Of a stretch of DNA of 64,000 nt, positions 13,901 through 25,688 are shown in pieces (within the stretch, counting starts at the first letter, position 1; each line of letters opens with the position of its first letter). Position numbers and translations under genes: made by a program. The notes beneath the pieces were generated by a model that saw only the letters and a program-made list of their open reading frames with translations, was not told the DNA's origin and ran no database searches. Origin of the DNA: Parus major (taxonomy: Eukaryota > Chordata > Aves > Passeriformes > Paridae); NCBI RefSeq assembly GCF_001522545.3, contig NC_031769.1, positions 24,946,100-25,010,099 on the forward strand, read 5' to 3'.

Positions 13901-14201
13901 TACTAAACATTATTATTACAGGAATATATTTCTTATATTCAGAAATCATGATTCTGTTAACTCTTCTTCCTTATTCATTGCAGTTCTCACTTTTTGACAA
14001 AAAATAAATCTGATCATATATTTTAGGCAAAAGGCACACTAACTGTGTTCTATTTCTTCAAAATGCATTGTATGAGAGGTAGAAATACTGTGTGTAACAG
14101 GATGCTATTGAGTAGGAGACAGAGTGGTTAGACAGATAAGTAACAGCTAGAGAATAATTTTGTGTATTTGTATCAGCTTTCATTCCTTTAAGCGTCCATG
14201 G
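7931..14201. other. Unique AT-rich non-coding DNA
   Basis: No interspersed repeat was recognised with confidence. A 130-codon open frame at 12472-12864 (+) is rich in Leu, Phe and Ile, as expected from translated AT-rich DNA, and has no domain signature. A C9 run lies at 13012-13020. Open frames at 9640-9957 and 10746-11045 show no family resemblance. Nothing here supports a gene. Confidence 0.5.
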
Positions 14202-14485
14202 TTACAGGTATTCCTCTTCTTTCTCTGGGGATGATGCTCCAGAACTGTGAGGAAATTGTTCTTTCTTGATGGTTTGCATGGTTATTTGATTAATTTGCCT
14301 TCCTGGAGCACTGGTGGCAGCACAGTACCGTGGTGGTGGCCCCAGGCAGGGGTCAGCATGAACTCTGCTCAGCTTCCTTGTCCTGTGCTCACCATTAGAA
14401 GACTTCAGTGACTGGGATTCTTTTGGGCACTTTTGATGTTTTTCTGCAGGTCTCTCCATGGCAGGAGTTGGGGACAGATAGGACT

Positions 14486-14629
14486 ATGAACAGTGAACTG
14501 GGTGAATTTGCTGGGCTGCGCACAGCAGATGTGATCAGTGCACCAAGACCTCCATCTAATTGGATCTGGTTTTCCAGAACATCAGTTTTTCTACTGGTCT
14601 TGGCAGTCTTCATTGTCATAACATCTTAA
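14486..14629 (+). other. Candidate 47-codon small ORF with hydrophobic C-terminus (unproven)
   Basis: ATG at 14486 with A at -3, stop TAA at 14627-14629. The predicted 47-residue product has a polar, proline-containing N-terminal half (APRPPSNW around residues 19-26). A hydrophobic stretch (VFLLVLAVFIVI, residues 34-45) then runs almost to the C-terminus. The frame stays open upstream to an acceptor-like site (tttttctgcag ending at 14450), so it could also be the end of a terminal exon. I do not recognise the protein. The hydrophobic run is short for a membrane span, and T-rich DNA yields such runs by chance. A competing open frame on the opposite strand weakens the case. Confidence 0.2.
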
Positions 14630-14639
14630 CATCACCTTT

Positions 14640-15109
14640 TAAAGCTTTTATGCAATGAAATTTCCTGTACAAATAATCTTAGCAGAGACCATTCATTCTG
14701 CCACTGCTGGGGAAGGCAGCAGAGTGCTCCTCTGATTACATTTTCATGATGGAAATGCAGAGACCATCATTTTGAGGAAGATGTGGTTTGACTCACTGTG
14801 GGGTTTTGTGATGAACACATAAAGGCTGTCATTTGGGGAATGCTACTAATTGATTTTATTTTCATAAGGACACAAAATCTCAAGTTTTTTTCTCACAGGT
14901 TTTACTAAAACACAAGGAGTCACTTCAAGCATATAGAAGAACAGATTTGCTGGTTTGCTTTGAAATCTTCCACGTGAGGTATCTCTGAGAAGGTCTGATA
15001 GCCCCACCCAGCTTTCTGTCCCTCCTGGAAGCTGGATCCTGCGTGTGACACAGCAGGTGGGAGCCATGCAGGCAGGCTGGGAGAGCTCCCTCCACCACAC
15101 ACAGCTGCC
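14640..15109. other. Unique non-coding DNA
   Basis: No repeat or gene was recognised. Short open frames on the minus strand in the GC-richer part (about 14990-15110) show no family resemblance. Confidence 0.5.
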
Positions 15110-15145
15110 ATCAGTTATAGGTATATATATATATCAGTTATAGGT
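15110..15145. repeat. (TA)n microsatellite between 13-bp direct repeats
   Basis: The 13-mer ATCAGTTATAGGT occurs at 15110-15122 and again at 15133-15145, separated by alternating A and T. The arrangement fits a small duplication around a slipping TA tract, or a minimal insertion with a target duplication. Confidence 0.8.
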
Positions 15146-16534
15146 GACAGTGCTCTGTAGCACATCTAATGGGACAGACAAAGGTGCTGTGGTGACGCTC
15201 CCCTAAAGGGGCACCAAGGCACATCTGGAGCAACACCACACTGAAATACGAGGTCTTCAGGCATTTATCTCCCCAGCCATGAGTGCTTGTCTCAGAGGGC
15301 TCAACGCTTGGCAGAACCAAGTCCTAGAGAATGAAGACTTCATAGAACAAAAAAGTTACAATTCCAGGAACCCTTTTTATGTATCCTTCACATTGAGCCT
15401 ACCCAGAGTGCAGAAATGTGATCTATAGTTATGATCTCTTGGTTTCATTCCTGTTTCTGATGCCCAGAATGCCTGCTATCACCATCAAGGAAACAAAAAG
15501 AAATTAACCAAATTTCTCTGGAACTCACAAATTTTAAGCAGTGACAGACATCTAAATTAACTGTTGAGAACTTTGAATTTCCCACTAGATGTCAATAAGA
15601 GGAAGCACTGAGAAAAAATCATAGATGTTTAAGTCCATCACAAGATCCAATATAGAAAATTACAATTCCACTTCAAACTTCACATTATAATAGTCACCAA
15701 AAAAACTTTTGTTGGCTACACTTTGAACAGGATTTGCTGTATGTTTATAGAACAGTGTTGACATAAAAGGTATCCACAATAAGATGTCTGAAATAATTTG
15801 TCACTTCGGAAAATTTGGAATTAAGTATTTTTGCCATTAAAGAAGACTGTGCTTATTAAATTTAACTAAATTCATACTTTTAAAACTCTTTTGCTCTGTT
15901 TCTTTTTCTTTTCATGTGTGTGTGTGAATTCTTTTAGTTTTTAACAATTAATTGGAACCATATGCTAGTCATAGGATACCTCATATCGAAGAAGTCTGAT
16001 AGTCAATCAGGAAATCATAGCAGCATTAATTTTATTATAAACTCAGTACATTGTAGAGCTTAGCAAACGAGCAGCAGATCTTTAGGAGCACAATAATTGC
16101 AGGAATTCTCATTAATTAATTAATATAAAAATGAATAGAATAATTCTTTATGAATATATCTTTTTTCTTCTGCCACTTCCTGTTTTGCCAGCACTTTTCT
16201 TCTGCAAAATATATTTGTTTTGACAGCACCATTAAGCAACCTTGTGAAATTAATTCCAGCACTCAAAATAAATAACATGCTTGTCCAAAGGTAGGATGTA
16301 GCCTTCCAGTAGGCTTAATTCATGTTTGATTTCATTAAGAGTCAGAGCTACATCCATTAGTTGATGCTTTAGGTATCTGATGTTTTATAGATTTTTTAAT
16401 CTCAGAAATATTTGACTGAAACAGCTAATAATTTTTCACGTGTGTGTGCACATGCACATGCATATGAAAAGACATAAATCATGTGCTTCAAGTCTCTTTA
16501 TTTCATAGAACTGAGCAGAATGCCTCCCAAGTAA
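15146..16534. other. Unique AT-rich non-coding DNA, conserved-looking towards the right
   Basis: No gene was seen. A short TG repeat lies near 15916-15926. The segment from about 16020 to 16420 has homeodomain-type ATTA/TAAT cores, including an ATTA run at 16112-16123, and reads like non-repetitive regulatory sequence. That impression is inference only. Confidence 0.45.
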
Positions 16535-16785
16535 CAAGGAGTAGGACCAGAATAAATGACCTCAAGTTGTGTCATCCCTGGTTTAGCCTGGATATTAGGA
16601 AAAATGCCTTCAGTGAAAGGATTGTCAAGCACTAGAACAGGCTGCTCAGGAGAGTTGAGTCATCATCCATGGAGGTATTTAAAAGATGTGTAGATGTGAC
16701 ATTTAGGGACATGGCTTAATGGTTAACAATTAGATTTAATGATCTTAGAGGTCTTTTCCAACCTAAATTACTCAGTGTTCCTATC
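16535..16785 (+). mobile_element. CR1 LINE 3'-end fragment
   Basis: Plus-strand CR1 3' region. It contains 'gacctcaagttgtgtca', 'ggatattaggaaaaatgcc', 'gaacaggctgctcagg', 'catggaggtatttaaaag' and 'gtcttttccaacctaaatta', in the order found in avian CR1 tails. It is 5'-truncated and diverged, and the octamer tail has decayed. Confidence 0.85.
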
Positions 16786-18812
16786 ATACACCCTACATTA
16801 CATAATTTTGGCATACCTTGTTTATAGCAGTGCTTGTTCTCTCAAAATGTGTGGGGAAAAATGCAAAAACAGCCAGAGAAAAAACAAAATAATTTGAACA
16901 GAGGATGCTGCAAATCATCCAGGTATGTGCATGATCAGGGCAGACTCTGACTTGCACAGGGGGCTGTGGTGCTATGTGCCCAGGTGTTGAGCAAAAAGAT
17001 AAATTATTGACATAGTATTGTTGGGTCATTGCAATTTTAAGATGGGTCAAACATTAATCAATTGAAGGTACTTACTGACAAAATTATAAAATTTTAAGTT
17101 TAGTCACTTTTTTCTTACATTACAACTATTAATGGATATGTCCGGTTCCTTTCCCTCTGAAGAACTGGAATCTTTATTCGTTTGAAGATCTGCCTTCTAG
17201 AACTGGTGATATAAAATGTCTAATGTGTAGCTTAATATGTTCATCTGCAGCAAGTCAGATATGTCTTATAGAAGAAATCAGTGGTCCTAATTCATATCCA
17301 GTGGGAAATGTGATGGGCAAGAGATCCACAGACTGTGCAGAGCCAGGAGAAAAGCAGAAATGTAAAACTCATGTTTTATATTCTTCCTCAGCCTCAAAAT
17401 CCACCTTTGTACCTCCCTGTGGCCTCCAGCAGTTGTTTCCACACCAATCTTAGAGGGACCCTGGATGAGGACTTTAGGAGATCTGAACTTAAATAAACCT
17501 GTCATGATTACAGAGAAGCAAAAGTGAAACAGCCATTCCAGCCAACAGGAGGAACTACACAGAGAAAAATGTTCTGTAGGTACACATTGGTTATGGAGAA
17601 AGGTTTCTGTGCACGATATCAAAACTATCCAAAATTTCTGAAAGAAGGGATTATGCAGTGCTCTTTGCCTGTTAACCCAAACATTTAATTCAAATGTACT
17701 TCTGTGTAAAACTTAAAACAGAAACATGAGGATTATCTCAGAATTTTAATAAACTGCAGGGGCACACAAAAGTTTGATGTTGAGCAAAGCTATCCACAGG
17801 TCAGCTTGAGAGGATCAGCCTCTCTGTCTTCTGGGTATGAAAGTGAGGTGGTACTCACCTTGTCTTGTTTTGCTTTGCATTCTCTAACATCTCCCTTGTA
17901 GACTCCTGTATGTTTTGCCTATCTTATGTAGGAAGAAAAATATTTCACATTCAGCCTAATCACAAAAAAGCCCTTATGATTCTGTAATTTGAAAAGCTGA
18001 TGTCATTGATTTTGCTGGTGTCATGTCTCTGTCACAGACCCAGGCATGTGTCAAGTGTATTCATACTGAAAACTTGTTCTGCAAGAAAAAACCTTCATTC
18101 AAATCACATGTGATTTTACAGAGATAATCCTAAATGGTTACTCCTGACCAAAACTATGTGTAACATCCTGTGATCTCTGGATCTCTTGTTGATTCAGTGT
18201 AGGTCTGGTTATTCTTATTCAGATGTGTTGTATTTGGGAGTAGATTGATTAATGCCACAATTTCACCTGATAGATTGCTGCTTTGTGGAAAGCAGTTTTC
18301 TGTCAAAAGGAAATAAATAATATTCTTCATGCCCTATAATAATTAAAAGTTTAAAGGAGCTGATAACAAGGATTGCAGTAATTAAATCATAAGTCATAAA
18401 TAAATGAGAAATTAAACCAAATAATTTCCACACCAGCTGTGCTATAATTATATCTACGAAAACAAATTTGCTTGTCTTTTGGCAAAAGCAGACTGGGTTT
18501 TTTTATTATTATTTTTTGCTTAGCACAGCAAATTTGTGTCAAAGGTGTGTCTTTTTGGGAAATAATGGAGGCTGTCAAGCATAAACTTCCTGGGCATTTC
18601 CTAAAGACTAAAAACTGCCTTCCCTCTTCTCCCCACTAAATCTTGCCCAATCCATCACAAGTTCTGTGTCATCTGGCACAGGGCAATCTGGGAAAACACA
18701 GAGCAGCTCCCTGCCCTCTCTATTACCCCCTGCCTACACCTAGCACGCTCCTGCAGGGCAGAGGCAGATACACACTCCTTTGGCTAATGGCCTGGACAGC
18801 AGTGAGGATACA
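16786..18812. other. Unique AT-rich non-coding DNA
   Basis: No gene or recognised repeat. Overlapping frames near 17223-17622 on both strands show no domain and are taken as chance. Confidence 0.5.
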
Positions 18813-18825
18813 CACTATAACTATA

Positions 18826-19182
18826 TAGTGATAGTGACAGTGATAGTGACAGTGATAGTGATAGTGATAGTGACAGTGACAGTGATAGTGATAGTGATAG
18901 TGATGTGATAGTGACAGTGATAGTGACAGTGATAGTGACAGTGACAGTGATAGTGATAGTGATAGTGATAGTGATAGTGATGTGATAGTGACAGTGATAG
19001 TGATAGTGATAGTGACAGTGATAGTGATAGTGATAGTGATAGTGATGTGATAGTGACAGTGATAGTGACAGTGATAGTGACAGTGACAGTGACAGTGATA
19101 GTGACAGTGATAGTGATAGTGACAGTGATAGTGATAGTGATAGTGACAGTGATAGTGACAGTGATAGTGACAGTGATAGTGG
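18826..19182. repeat. Hexanucleotide minisatellite (TAGTGA/CAGTGA)n with 5-bp TGTGA punctuation
   Basis: About 357 bp are built from 6-bp units that differ only at the first base (T or C), roughly 59 units in all. Three 5-bp TGTGA units at 18904-18908, 18981-18985 and 19046-19050 break the register and divide the array into four blocks of about 78, 72, 60 and 132 bp. The T/C order differs between blocks, but the first three all end in runs of T-type units before the 5-bp unit. This suggests higher-order duplication followed by unit loss. In one plus-strand frame each T-type unit reads TAG TGA, two stops. Other frames are open, so the long Ser-Leu or Thr-Val/Ile open frames across it are artefacts. 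Confidence 0.97.
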
Positions 19183-19811
19183 AGTCACACAGCAGAGCTG
19201 ACAGAACACCCCTTTTCACATGCTCAGACTGGCAGTGTCTTTTAAAGCTACATCTACTAAAAGCATGGCTAAATGCAGCCCCTTGGTATTGAGAAGGGAA
19301 GTGGGTGGAAAAATCCCACCAAAGCCTTTGGATGAGGATGGAGAGGTGAGATATGACATCCTGAACTACCTCAGAAGGACAGGGAGAGCAGTGGTGCGGG
19401 CCAGCTCATGGTGAATGTGGCAGCTCAAGCTGCATTTTCACTCCTGCTCTGCACTGCCCCAGGATGAACAAATTTCAGTCTCCAGCGGGGAGAGCAAAGC
19501 TGAGGTTCCTTAGGTACCCTGGGGGCTGTGAGCTCTCTCTCAGTGCTGAATTTCGGACTGAGCACTGCTTGCTGCACAGGGAGGAGGTGCTCCCCAGCCC
19601 CTCTGAGCCCTGGGGTCACGGCTGAAATTCAGCCACCTCTGCTCTAGGGTAGACTGGGTCAGGAGGAGCTCCATCACCTGCCAGCCCACTTAGACCTGCT
19701 CACAGAAGCCAAGCCCAGGCACAGAAATATATTTTCTATGTTGAAAAATAAACACGAACTCAAGAACTCACCATGTGTAGGGAAGTTCAGGAGCCTCAAG
19801 CCTCTTAAAAA
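19183..19811. other. Unique non-coding DNA, relatively GC-rich
   Basis: No repeat or gene was recognised. The stretch is GC-richer than its surroundings around 19400-19700, with only short chance open frames. Confidence 0.5.
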
Positions 19812-19930
19812 TTCACAGAGTCATAGGATGGTTAAGGTTGGAAGGAATCACAGTGAGTCATCTTGTCCAACCTCACCACTCAAGATAAGGTCATCCTAGA
19901 ACATATAGCACAAAATTGTGACCAGATGGT
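19812..19930 (-). mobile_element. CR1 LINE 3'-end fragment
   Basis: 'cacagagtcataggatggtt' then 'aaggttggaaggaatcaca', 'cttgtccaacctcaccactcaag' and 'ggtcatcctagaacatatagcac' follow the reverse complement of the avian CR1 3' region in order. Confidence 0.8.
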
Positions 19931-22900
19931 ACCAAGTTCATTACAGCAATCTTTCTTTTTCTTATGTGTGTTGTGTTTAATTGAAACAGTGTCTTTTAAG
20001 CAGAGTTTGTACAGCATCATTAAACGTTTTGTAATCAATGAAAAAATGATGGAGCTTGAATTTTAATTTTCTCTTTAGGACAAGAAAGGGGAAAATAATT
20101 TGTTTGATTCCTAAGCCAAAGTTTTTAATCTAGTTCCTCAGATGGGGGAGTCTGTTCCACAACTATGTTTTCCTAATGTTGCAACAGATCTGTACTGTTG
20201 TTTCTTAGTTCACATCTCACCTTTAATTTTCTAAAACATATCAAGATATTTAAGGACAGAAAATGACATGAAGAGTACCCCTCATGAATGGCAACACATT
20301 AGACAAGCTTCTGTGTTTACCATTAAAAGTACCTGGTTAAGCCTATTTACTGTTCTTATCTAACTTAAGTATAAGCAGCTGACTCACTGCTGAAATTATT
20401 ACAAGAAAACCCTCCAGGAAAACTTCTGACTAAGGAAAAGTAAAACCTCCAGGATTGCTCCACTAGAGCAATCTCACAGGTCCAGAAAGGCAATGACTTC
20501 TATAATGTGAGGTACATTGGCCCTACCCAATAGTTAAGCTTAAGCTGATCACTCATTTCCTTAGTGGGATAAGGGAGAATCATTGCACTGAGGTGATAGT
20601 ACAGAGGCTGATCTTGATCCATGTCGGTCCAAATGAAGAGATTTGCTTTGTTTTCTTCTTTGAGATACTGAGGAGCTGCTGTGTCCTTGCCAAATCATGA
20701 TGGGCCTGGCCTCTTCTCATTTAGACACTGACTAGTAACCATTTGTTTCATATAACTTTGTAAACATGATGAAAATAATTTAACATAAATATGCATTAAT
20801 ATCTCCTATGTAATTCCAATCTAAAAGTGATATTCATTTTATTGTATGGATTAAATGTACAAGAAATTGGTTGCTTTGCATATAATACTTGACATCACTT
20901 AGATTTCCCATAGGGAATTTTACTGCATGCATTAGCAATGTGCATTTAAGACTAAAAGCAAAAGATTTCTGTAATCTTTAGTGTGATTTCATATATTTTT
21001 GAGCTGTATGAGTGGTTTGTTTTATTCCAGTTCAAGTACTCCTGACGTTCACCACCAGCAACCCCTGCTCTGGCTTCTGCCTCAATGAGCCAGTAGGAAG
21101 CAATGTGGATGATGATGAAACCAAGGACCTCTCTGGATTCACAGTGACCAGATCTTGTATATCCTTTTTTTTTTCTTTTTTGGTTCGAATAGGCATGACA
21201 GTCCCTTGATGGGTTTAATCTACAAAGAAGTGCAGAATAGAGTAGGAAGCAGGTTGTCAGATTGCACCAGGCCTGGGGCATCACCTATTGCAGTGACTGA
21301 GAATTAAGGCATTAGATGCCTCAGGCAGAGCTGCTGCCCACTGTGCTCTCCCCTGCAGAATCTGGCCTCCCTTCAGCCACACCACAGCTCTGCAGTGTTA
21401 GGGGGCAGGAGGCTGCATGTGGAGAGAGCAAACAGCTTGTGCTGTCCCATCAAAAAGAGGGATGCAGCTCCTGGACATGCTCCCTTTCTCATAGATGAAC
21501 AAAACAAAATCTGTCCCAAGGTAAAGGATCCTCATTTGTGAGTTTTGTCCTGTTTCCAACTCCCTGCCTGGGCCCATCAATTTGTGAGGGTTAATGGAGG
21601 TTGTGCAATGTAATGTACCCACTGTGTCTCCTAAAACTGTAAAAAGCTAGGAAGAATTGCAAGTCTAATCCCTTATTACTATACCTTCTGTTGCTGAAGG
21701 ATGGTAGGAAGGAGCCATTTTAACTTTTCTGAAGTATTACTCCTTTCTTTGACTGTCCATAAATCACATCACTTCTGTTCCCTGACATGTCTTGTATGTA
21801 GTGGAATTACTTTCAAGTGCCTTAGATAAGTTTTTCTAAATCTGATTATTACAGAACAAAGACCATCAGAAAAAGTAGCTAAGGGTCATCTTCTAACCCC
21901 CAATCCATCTCTGACATTGGGAAGATGCTTTACCCTTGTTACAGTCAGTCATTGCTTTTACTTTCACTTAGCATAAAAGGCAATTCTTAAAAGCATTCAT
22001 TTTGATTCCTCAAAATTAAAATGTGGAACCTGCCATGTTTCTTGCAGCAGAGATAACATTAAAGTATAAAAATTGCCCCATGATCTTTGGATCATTTTCT
22101 CTTGAATTATTTTATCTTTGGTTGCTCTTTCTCCTAAAAGCTTTGCAATGCTTGGAAAAGGAAACAGAAAGAGCTAATTGTATGCCCAGAAAGCTTCATA
22201 ATTACTTATTTCAGCCAATAAAATAATTGATCCAATTTGGCAAGATTTTCACACTCTAAATTTTCACCCGAAGTGGATGATTAAGTGTTGTGCTTTCCCC
22301 TAGATACATTGACTTCCAGCTATAGCCAGGAAAATGGGCTGCCTTAGCTAGTTAGTACCTATAGGACATATCTCTTGATGCTCAAAAGTGCTGTGTATTT
22401 TGCACTGATGACAGCACTCCCATGAGAAATAGAAGTCAAGGACACTGGAGAAATTATCTCAGCTGACAGCTGCTCATCCCTCCATGGGATTTGCAGAACA
22501 TGTAAGGGGTTTGGAGGCTTCAGTTGCACTGGGAAGTCTGCACAGGCATCTGTGTTGCTGCTTTCCCCTGGAGTAGGAGAAAGGAGATCAATGACCTTGC
22601 AGAGATGCTCAGCCCATGCCACCTCCATGGCAGGGAGCCTTGTTCTTCCTAGGACCTACTGCACTTGGGACTGGGAATATGAGAGCCTTTGGCCAGTCAT
22701 ACCCAGCCAAGAGGGACAGGGGGAGAAACCCGAAGGTTTCCAGAGACAATCTCTTGTAAAAGGAGACCAGAGGCAGGCTTCTCCCAGGCAATCCCAACCA
22801 AGCCTGCAGGATAGGGTTTTACCTGGAACAGAGCCTAAACTCTCTATCTGGAGATGGACAGGACCAGTCAGAGGTGCTGGAGCTGCCAGGTGGTTCGATT

Positions 22901-24840
22901 CAGACCAAGCAGAGCTCTGGCAGTGCTGCATGAGACTTTCCAGCAGCTTCTGCTCTGAAACACTATACCTCTGCTGTGACTGACTGTGCAAAAATCAAAC
23001 TAAAAAAGGCACATCTCTCCTGTAGCAGCTTGATTTAGCACTGAACAGCTCTGCAGAGTATTGTGCTAATTTAAGTCTGGTTTTACAATATTTTCAAAAT
23101 ACCTCTGTGCATAGTTTCAAGTGACTTACAAAAGTCAGTGTTATGACACACAAAAACTCAAATGAGGATTGTCAGGCTGGTGGAAATACAGTTTCCTAGT
23201 CTCCCATTAACAAAATTAAAGTCAGGACCATATTTCTCTCTGGTGAAGTAGCAAAGAGTGAGTGGCTGCTATAGCTGTTAGTCTCCATTGGCTCTGCTTG
23301 TACAATTTCAAAGGGACCAGTAAAATTCCTTTTAAGGTTCACCAGTGCTTGTGTTGCAAAATGACTTTATTAACTCTGGTAAATTATTTCTTGTCAGTAA
23401 TGAAGCTAGAGACAGGGAAAGAGATGAGAAAAACAGGAAGAAAAGCAGTGCTATGTGCTACAATTAGAGCAAGAAAAGACTCACTGAGGGCACTGGAATT
23501 ACAGCTACTGCCACCAGCAAACCACTGCGACACCACCAATGAACCCTGTTTGTAAAGCAGTTTTGGAGTCTACCTTGTTTCTTCCTCTGCCTCCAAATAA
23601 TAACAGGCCAGAAGCTGGTAAAAATCTAGCACAGATGTCCTTAGCAATCTAATTAGAAAGGTGTAACTCACAGGGCCAGCATAAGAGCTTGTATTTTTGG
23701 TGATGTAGCATAGCTAATATAAACAAGGAGGTGGGTTCAGTCTGCTCAGTTATGAAAACCAATCTCCCTCCCTCCCCAGCAGTCAATATTTGAAGTGCAC
23801 ACTCAGTTCAGAGATAAAGCAATTCCACACTGTCCCACAGTCAGTTACTCCCCTGCCTTTGCTCCTAATGCCTGCTGGGAAAGGGGGGACATAAATCTTC
23901 CTCTCCAACCAAATGTGCTGAACAATAAACATCAGGGCTTGGAAGCAGGGTGGGGGTTCCTCAAAGCAAGGTGAAATATTGTCTTCCCATTATGGCTGCA
24001 GCAATTCAATCTGGGTTTGAAGGTAATGAAAGCGCTTCATGCATTTAATCAGAGACTGATCGATGGCTGTAATATACTGTCAACAATTTCTACGAGGGAA
24101 TAAGGGTCGACTGAAATAAATCAGACTCCAGCAGACACAGTTAGAAGTAAAAATTATGTCAATATACTAGATGTTTGATTCTGGTGTTGTGCCAGAATTG
24201 TCCATCATTCATTTTCAGTACTGCTAAATATTTTGTTTCTCAAATCCAGTACCATGCATTTGCAAGAGGTAGTGACATCTCACTTTTTCTGCCATGGTGT
24301 AATTGTGCTTACCTAAAAGCCCTTAAGATGGCCTTGTTTTCCACACTCACTAGAAAGCAAAAGAGATTGAACACAAACTCCTTTCTTTTAGGAGTAAAAT
24401 TTCAGTGTGTTTCACTTGCATTCAAGTAATGTGAGTTAAGTTCTTGGCTCTACCATATCTTTTAGGGGTAAGTCCTTTTCCATTTATACCTTCTGTTGTC
24501 TCCCAACCAAGTTTGTGTAAGTCACCCTTTTGTTTCATCACTTGTCTACACAATGAACTTTTTACATGAAGCTGCATGTGTGGACAATTCTAACACACTG
24601 CAGTTCAGTTCTTTTGCTCTTAAGGATTACTGCAACATAGATTGCTCTAAATAGCAATATCCTGATGGTTTGGAATGCAAATCTAGTGAGAAATGAAGAA
24701 AATAGTAATACCAATCTAGCTCTGCACTTGTGTTGTGGAAAAAATAATTTTATAAAATTTTTTAATTTTATAAGTTTACATTTTTCAGATACTTCATGAA
24801 ATGACTGAAAATAAATTTATTAAAATATTTCTAAGTGCCT
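19931..24840. other. Unique non-coding DNA with candidate regulatory block
   Basis: No confident gene. A 143-codon plus frame (22552-22983) overlaps a 111-codon minus frame and has no domain signature. A region around 21030-21165 has an acceptor-like 'tttattccag' and is GC-richer, but has no recognisable product. A CpG-retaining block at 24005-24130 is described under findings. Confidence 0.45.
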
Positions 24841-24919
24841 AATCATGGAATAGTAGAGTCATTTCTATCAGAAGGAGCCTGTAAAGGTCATCTAGTTCAA
24901 GCCTCCTGCCATGAGAAAT
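24841..24919 (-). mobile_element. CR1 LINE 3'-end fragment
   Basis: 'aatcatggaatagtagagtcattt', 'ggagcctgtaaaggtcatctagttcaagcctcctgcca' matches the reverse-complement CR1 tail pattern. It is about 80 bp and strongly diverged. Confidence 0.75.
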
Positions 24920-25688
24920 AACCACTCATTTTGGAGTTTAATAAAGAGTAGGTAGCTAATTTAAAATAAAGTTCTTTTCAATTAAGTTTTTAAGGAGATA
25001 AACTTTTATAAATAAGCACAAGTAATTTTATTAATAAATACTTTCAGTTCTACGAGCTTATAATTATTTGCTAAATGTATCAACTGAGATATTAACTGTG
25101 AAACTTAAGCTTTACTTTGTAACATTTGGATGTGTTCATCTTTTATTTAAGGTAAGGCCACTGAAGTTTGGAGCAGTCAAAAGTCCTCTCCTTGAGCTCG
25201 GTGAATCAAACTAGATGAGAATCTCAGTGGAAGAACTAAGCAGCTGATTTAGTCTTAACTTCATTCAAAAACCTTCTTAACAAACACAAATTCCTGCATC
25301 TGACAATATCTCAACTGTCTATGAGCTACAATACATTGGTATTGTGAAAACTTTAATTCTTGCATTACTCACAAAATTGTTTTGCTTTCATTATTATTCT
25401 GCAGCTAAAGAGAAGAGTTAACAGGAAAATAACAACTAGTTATCAATAACACATTCAGCTGATTTCTTCTGTGTAAAAATGTAAGGAATAGAAAATACAG
25501 GAATATAAAAATTTGTATCAAATTATTTATGAGATAAAGTAGTCCCTGGGAAGCACAGAAACAGCCCTGAATGTCAGGAATTTCACTTGCCATGACTGTT
25601 TCTGTCTGCAAATGATCCCTAAGGTTTTCTACAGAGTTACCTCAGGGGATGGGTGTAATTGAAGTGCCATCAGAACTGCCTTATCCTA
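24920..25688. other. Unique AT-rich non-coding DNA
   Basis: No gene or repeat was recognised. Confidence 0.5.

Noticed and set aside
18784..19219. Open frames of 141 and 132 codons on the minus strand made of Ser-Leu or Thr-Val/Ile repeats
   Set aside because: They are the translation of the hexanucleotide array. A 6-bp unit keeps some frames open indefinitely, and the products are pure low-complexity repeats.
21030..21165. Exon-like GC-richer island with an acceptor-like site and, on the opposite strand, AATAAA just after a stop
   Set aside because: No donor or family resemblance, both strands can be read as coding, and the signals are short and common in this DNA.
22552..22983. 143-codon plus-strand open frame with a 111-codon frame opposite
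   Set aside because: GC-richer DNA has fewer stops on both strands. No family was recognised and no splice or promoter context supports it.
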